From: Niebla homalea | Lineage: Eukaryota > Ascomycota > Lecanoromycetes > Lecanorales > Ramalinaceae | Assembly: GCA_019925105.1 (NCBI GenBank) | Contig: JAHGAU010000025.1 | Coordinates: forward strand, 372,001 to 436,000 | DNA length: 64,000 bases | Direction of reading: 5' to 3' | Shown: positions 60,055-64,000 of the stretch, in pieces | Numbering within the stretch: the first letter of the stretch is position 1 | Layout of the letters: the number at the start of each line of letters is the position of its first letter | The notes under the pieces: model-generated | The model's input: only the letters and a program-made list of their open reading frames with translations | Told to the model about the DNA's origin: nothing | Database searches by the model: none | Made by a program: the position numbers and the translations under genes

Positions 60055-60557
60055 TCAGTAAAAAGGGGGGCGCAGGCGCAGCTTCTTCTGCCGGCATTGA
60101 TTATAATAGACCGACCCGTTCACCAATCCCATCCACCTTCCCCACAACCCAACCGTCGTCGCCATCAGGTTCGTGAACCCATCCCTCGTTGCCTGTTTTT
60201 TTTCGATCGAGTGTACGTCAGCTCCCGGCTTTTCTTCCCTTCTCAAGCCCAGCAGCCACAGAGAAAAGAAGGGAGTGGGGGGTTCAGTCTTACAGGCCAA
60301 ACCCGCGCAAGAGCGGCCGATCTCCCAGCCGTGGCCATCACCCCGTCCAAACTGGCGGTCCATCCGCACACGATCCGCCATGTCCAAGCTAGGCTGGTCA
60401 AGATGTAGGCGTAAGATACCCGGAGTCCGTTGGTGAAAACGTGGATGGCTGGATCGAAGGCTTGCCGTGCTGGAGAACCGGATGGGGCTTGCGAGTAGAG
60501 GAGGAGGAGGAGGGACAGCGCGATGGAGACGGCGATTAGAGGTTCGGAGCGCGGCAT
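60055..60557 (-). CDS. gene f: 133-aa small membrane or secreted protein
   Basis: Exons 60557-60294 and 60192-60055 over a 101-nt intron (donor GTAAGA, branch GCTGAC, acceptor AACAG). The sum is 402 nt, exactly 134 codons. Residues 4-22 (SEPLIAVSIALSLLLLLYS) form a signal peptide or signal anchor. Residues 45-65 and 95-115 are Trp-rich and hydrophobic. The open frame extends upstream (Met at 60641 and 60725 are possible starts), but the 60557 start puts the hydrophobic segment at the N terminus. A second ACTGAC...TATCAG acceptor at about 60020 suggests an alternative 3' exon. No family recognised. Confidence 0.55.
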
Positions 60558-60725
60558 TCGGGGAGGTGGGAAAGCGGAATGGGAGAGATGACATAGGGGG
60601 GGGGGCGGATGGGAGACGAGGGGTTCTTGGGGTCGGCTTTGCATTGATTGATAGAGCCCATGTTTGTTTTCCGAATGAGAAGACGCGTTATTAGCATATT
60701 CGATAAGCTTGCGAATGCTTGGCAA

Positions 60726-60882
60726 AAAAAAAACTGTATTTTCCCCGAAATTTTATTATTTATTATTATATAAATTTATTAAAGTTTTACGTAACGTCTT
60801 TTTTTTCTATTATATAAATTAATTAATAATAAATTTAAATATACTAATAATAAAATAAATTATGATACTTTTAATATAAAAA
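60726..60882. other. AT-rich spacer, return to RIPped DNA
   Basis: Sharp composition change just after a run of A at 60725. No feature seen. Confidence 0.5.
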
Positions 60883-62118
60883 TTGATTAATTTATTAATT
60901 AATTTATATTACGAATATAACTAAGTTAATTTCGGCGTTCTATAATAATCGGCTTATTAGTTTTATTAATAATTATGAAACCTAACGTCGTCGTAAGGAT
61001 AAAATCGGTATTTACTTAATTTTTATTCGTTTAAAATAAATACTATTAATTATTTAAAAGGTAATTATATTTAAATTATATCCAAAAAGTCTTATAATAT
61101 TATAACTGAATCTTTCCGGGGAGGTTTCCGTTAACCTTATTATACTTTCGTTTTTTCCCGGGTTTATGTTATATTATTTTCGTTTTTTATTTACCCGAAT
61201 ATTTTTATTAATATTTTCAAATTTAATTCTTTTTTTTATATATTAAGCCTTATTTTCAGAAATTACTTTTTATTATATAAATATAAGTCCGTTTCGCCGA
61301 ATCGTAAATTGATATATAGGTCGGACGGTTATTTATAAATCCTAATTATTATAACGCGGTTATTTTTTCGATATTTACGTTATACATAGCCTTTATATTA
61401 CGAGCTCGCGTTTTTTATTATATATATTTTTCGCGGTTTCGGCGTTTATAATTCTTACCCGATTAATACCGTATTTTTTCGGTAAAATTTTCGGTCATTT
61501 CGGCTATTTTATTAATCAAATTAAATTAAAATAAAAAGTTAATAAATATTATAAATCTCGCGGCGGCTTAAATATTTTCCGGTTATCGCTCGTATTAGTT
61601 TTTTCGATTAACCTGAGTTTCCGTTTTATATATATAAAATACGATATTAGGATATAAACCGCGTTTTATTTACGTTAGCCGTAATCGTAACCCGTATCCG
61701 TTCTACTTTTTACGTAAACGGTAAATAAAAAATAAACGAAATCGTTTTTATTTATCCGAAATTAAATAATTAACGTATTAATTTTTTTTTATAATTTTAT
61801 ATTGTTAAAAATAAATTTCCAAAATTTCGTTTTTATTTAGAGCCGGCTATTTACGAGTTATCGGGATAAAATCTTTATAGCGTTATTAACGTTCGGTTTA
61901 ACGATTTATTATTTATTAAATTATCGCGAATATTTTTGCGAAGGTAATTTTTTTAATAACGGGTTTTTTAGTTTTCGGGGTAATATTTTCCGGGTAATAA
62001 TTAATTTCTTCGGTATAAACTAGGTTTAGTTTATTCTTTCTTTAGGCTATTTTTACTTCCGTAAAAAAAGGTTTCGTTACCGTTTATTTACTTTTTTTTA
62101 TTTTTAATCGTTTAGAAT
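60883..62118 (-). mobile_element. LINE L4 fragment, 3' part, RIPped
   Basis: The left end shows the LINE 3' terminus in reverse complement (TTTCGGCGTTCTATAATAATCGGC) after an AT-rich tail with TTGATTAATT, parallel to 20775 and 21436. It runs to the gypsy B2 LTR at 62119, which probably inserted into it and cut it. No domain is clear. Confidence 0.65.
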
Positions 62119-62264
62119 TGTTATGTGCAGTATGCATGCATGGCAGCATTGATAGGTGTAGGACACCCTTTATACGTAGAGGACAGGCATCCTTATGATG
62201 CTCTTATCCTTTAGGTAGAATTATTATTAATATATTATTATACTTTTTAGTCTATATACCAATA
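62119..62264 (+). repeat. 5' LTR of gypsy B2
   Basis: 146 bp. On the plus strand it starts TGTTATGTGCAG and ends ATATACCAATA. The left flank is AGAAT. Confidence 0.9.
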
Positions 62265-64000
62265 AATAGTAATAATAGCTACTTATATTAATATTATATT
62301 AACGTATATCGCAAGATCCGTTAATATAAATTAAAGCATTAATTTATTAATTATAGCGGATACTTCTTTTATAGCGGTATTAAAAATATTAATTTTGGAT
62401 CCTTTAAAATACCGCCTTTAATTTATTTTTAAATATTTTTAAAGAAAAATTAAAGACGGTACTATAAAGAAAATATATATATTATAGGCTTCTTAAGTAT
62501 TACCGGATCTTAATATTATTACTTTAATATATTAATTAAACGCCTTATTAAAATCCGGTAACTTAATAGCCGTAATAATCCTATATTTAACTTTAGAAAA
62601 AGTCGCTTAAATAATTAAGAATAATTAGTAATTAAGCAATTTAAGAATTATATTTATTATAAATAAATTACTTCGGTTAAAATCTTTTAAAGTTATAGAA
62701 TTTATTATTTCTTTTAATTTAATTTTTAAAAACTGGATTTTAGACCTATTAATATTTTAATATAATCTATTATATTTTAAAGACGCTTTATTATTGTTAT
62801 AATTATTATATAAATTGTTATTAATTTTAATGAAATTAAATAGGTTTAAATTACGTTAATATAATTAAAGTCCTTAAAAACTTAATACCATAAGATTATT
62901 ATTTTTATTAAATAGTTTTTTACCTTTATAATAGTTATTAAATATACCTTTTATATTAACGTTAATATTATAACGCTCCCCTCCGGCTTTAAGTATTAAA
63001 CCGGAATCCGAACCCAATAAATTTAATATATTAAAATTGAATTTATTAAACTTAAGTTTATTATATTAAATAAAAAGTATTTTTATTAAAAAAGTAATTT
63101 TTATTTAATTTATTAATTTGCTTAATTAATTAAAAATAATAAGTTTTATTGAAAAGTAAATAATATAATTATAGGGTATAATTTAAGAATTAATTCCCGT
63201 TATTATATAAGGTTAATAATAAAATAATCTTAATAATAATCTATTCCTTCCTTTTAATAACGTAATATAATTAATAAAAACTTATAATTAAACCGATTAA
63301 TAAATATTAATCCCGATAACGTTAGATTTTTTAACCCTTTCTATAAAAATAAGTCCTCCAATATAACTTTTATAATTAAGTATTCCGGGAAGTATATTTT
63401 TTCCGGGATATATATATCTTTATCAATTAATTAAAAGATATTACTTAAATAATGGATATATAACTTTTACGGAATAACTTATAATTATATTTAAAAATAC
63501 CGCTTAAAAGTAATATATCGTAAAGTTATTAAATACCAAAAAATAACTCGTTTAATATAATAATGGTTTAATTAAATAAACTTCTTAGATTATTATTAAA
63601 TTTAAGTTACCTTAATAAGTCAACTTAAATATTCTAATTATTAAAAAGTATATTATAAATAATATTTTTAGAACCGGGAGCCTTATAAATATACATAGAT
63701 TATTCTGCGGATTATATATATATTAAATTTTAATAATATTTAAAATTAATTTACGCTTATTTACGGTAAGTTAAACTTAGAATTTTAACGGGATTTATAA
63801 TTATTAATTATAATTATTATTATTAATAATTACTTTAAGCTTATAAATAAATTTAAATATAGTTAATAAACTTATATTATTAAATATTATATATTTTTAT
63901 AAATATATCCGTAAAATCGTAAAACGGGTACGTTATTTTAAGGTAATTAGAATTTTATAGAAAATTCAGAAATTGGTCCTTTTTCTTAATTATTAGCGTT
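62119..64000 (+). mobile_element. Ty3/gypsy B second copy, 5' part
   Basis: A 146-bp LTR at 62119-62264 is the inverse of the 11577 and 18354 LTRs. The internal sequence from 62265 is the reverse complement of 18353 downwards (for example the AGCGGATACTTC block), continuing to the window end. Coding is therefore on the plus strand and the LTR is the 5' one. Gag-region sequence with a less RIPped patch (CTCCCCTCCGGC at 62974) is visible. The 3' end lies outside. Confidence 0.88.

Noticed and set aside
59742..60176. Plus-strand 144-codon frame starting with a Leu-rich segment
   Set aside because: Pro/Ser low complexity, antisense to gene f exon 2 and to better minus-strand readings; the signal-peptide look comes from a CTCCTC run.

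Overview
The window looks like a repeat-rich, AT-rich compartment of a filamentous ascomycete (Pezizomycotina). Most of it carries the signature of repeat-induced point mutation (RIP): CpA/TpG dinucleotides are almost gone, TpA is everywhere, Gln and Trp codons have become stops, and catalytic Asp codons read Asn. Two GC-balanced islands (about 29.2-33.8 kb and 51.5-60.7 kb) hold all the intact-looking genes. These have short GT-AG introns (48-169 nt), several with CTGAC/CTAAC branch sites. I cannot name the genus.

Layout. 1-0.45 kb: minisatellite and an element-end block. 0.56-6.36 kb: a full-length RIPped Tad1-like LINE (L1) with 13-bp target duplications. 6.4-9.15 kb: a GC-balanced block with two inverted minisatellite arrays. 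9.7-10.15 kb: a fold-back element. 10.8-28.2 kb: a chromodomain Ty3/gypsy element (A) that has received a second gypsy (B), two short LINE derivatives (N1, N2), a short LTR element without pol (TRIM1) and a 118-bp insertion. Nearly all of these have matching target duplications. 29.2-30.6 kb: a hardly mutated member of a second short-LTR family (TRIM2). 30.9-32.6 kb: gene a. 32.8-33.8 kb: the tail of a third gypsy (C). 33.8-35.2 kb: a RIPped TRIM2 copy. About 37.7-49.2 kb: a minus-strand LINE (L5) split by a 9.1-kb hAT transposon (8-bp duplication), which itself contains an un-RIPped, GC-rich 1.17-kb TRIM (TRIM3). 60.9-62.1 kb: a LINE fragment. 62.1-64 kb: the 5' part of a second gypsy B.

Genes. 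Gene a (30.9 kb, +) encodes a 537-aa membrane protein. Gene b (52.1 kb, +) encodes a 392-aa type II-like membrane protein. Gene c (minus, converging on b) encodes a 728-aa protein with an N-terminal hydrophobic segment and a long disordered middle. Gene d (minus, 57.2-57.9 kb) has a signal peptide and two hydrophobic segments. Gene e (58.1-59.5 kb, +), divergent from d, encodes a 391-aa protein, but only if a one-base frameshift in a G run is corrected. Gene f (minus, 60.0-60.6 kb) encodes a small membrane protein. I recognise no family for any of them. Five of the six have an N-terminal signal or membrane segment, so they form an orphan set next to the repeats.

Exon joins were derived by hand from frame, splice sites and length divisibility. 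Element boundaries rest on terminal repeats and target duplications read from the sequence. No database search was possible.
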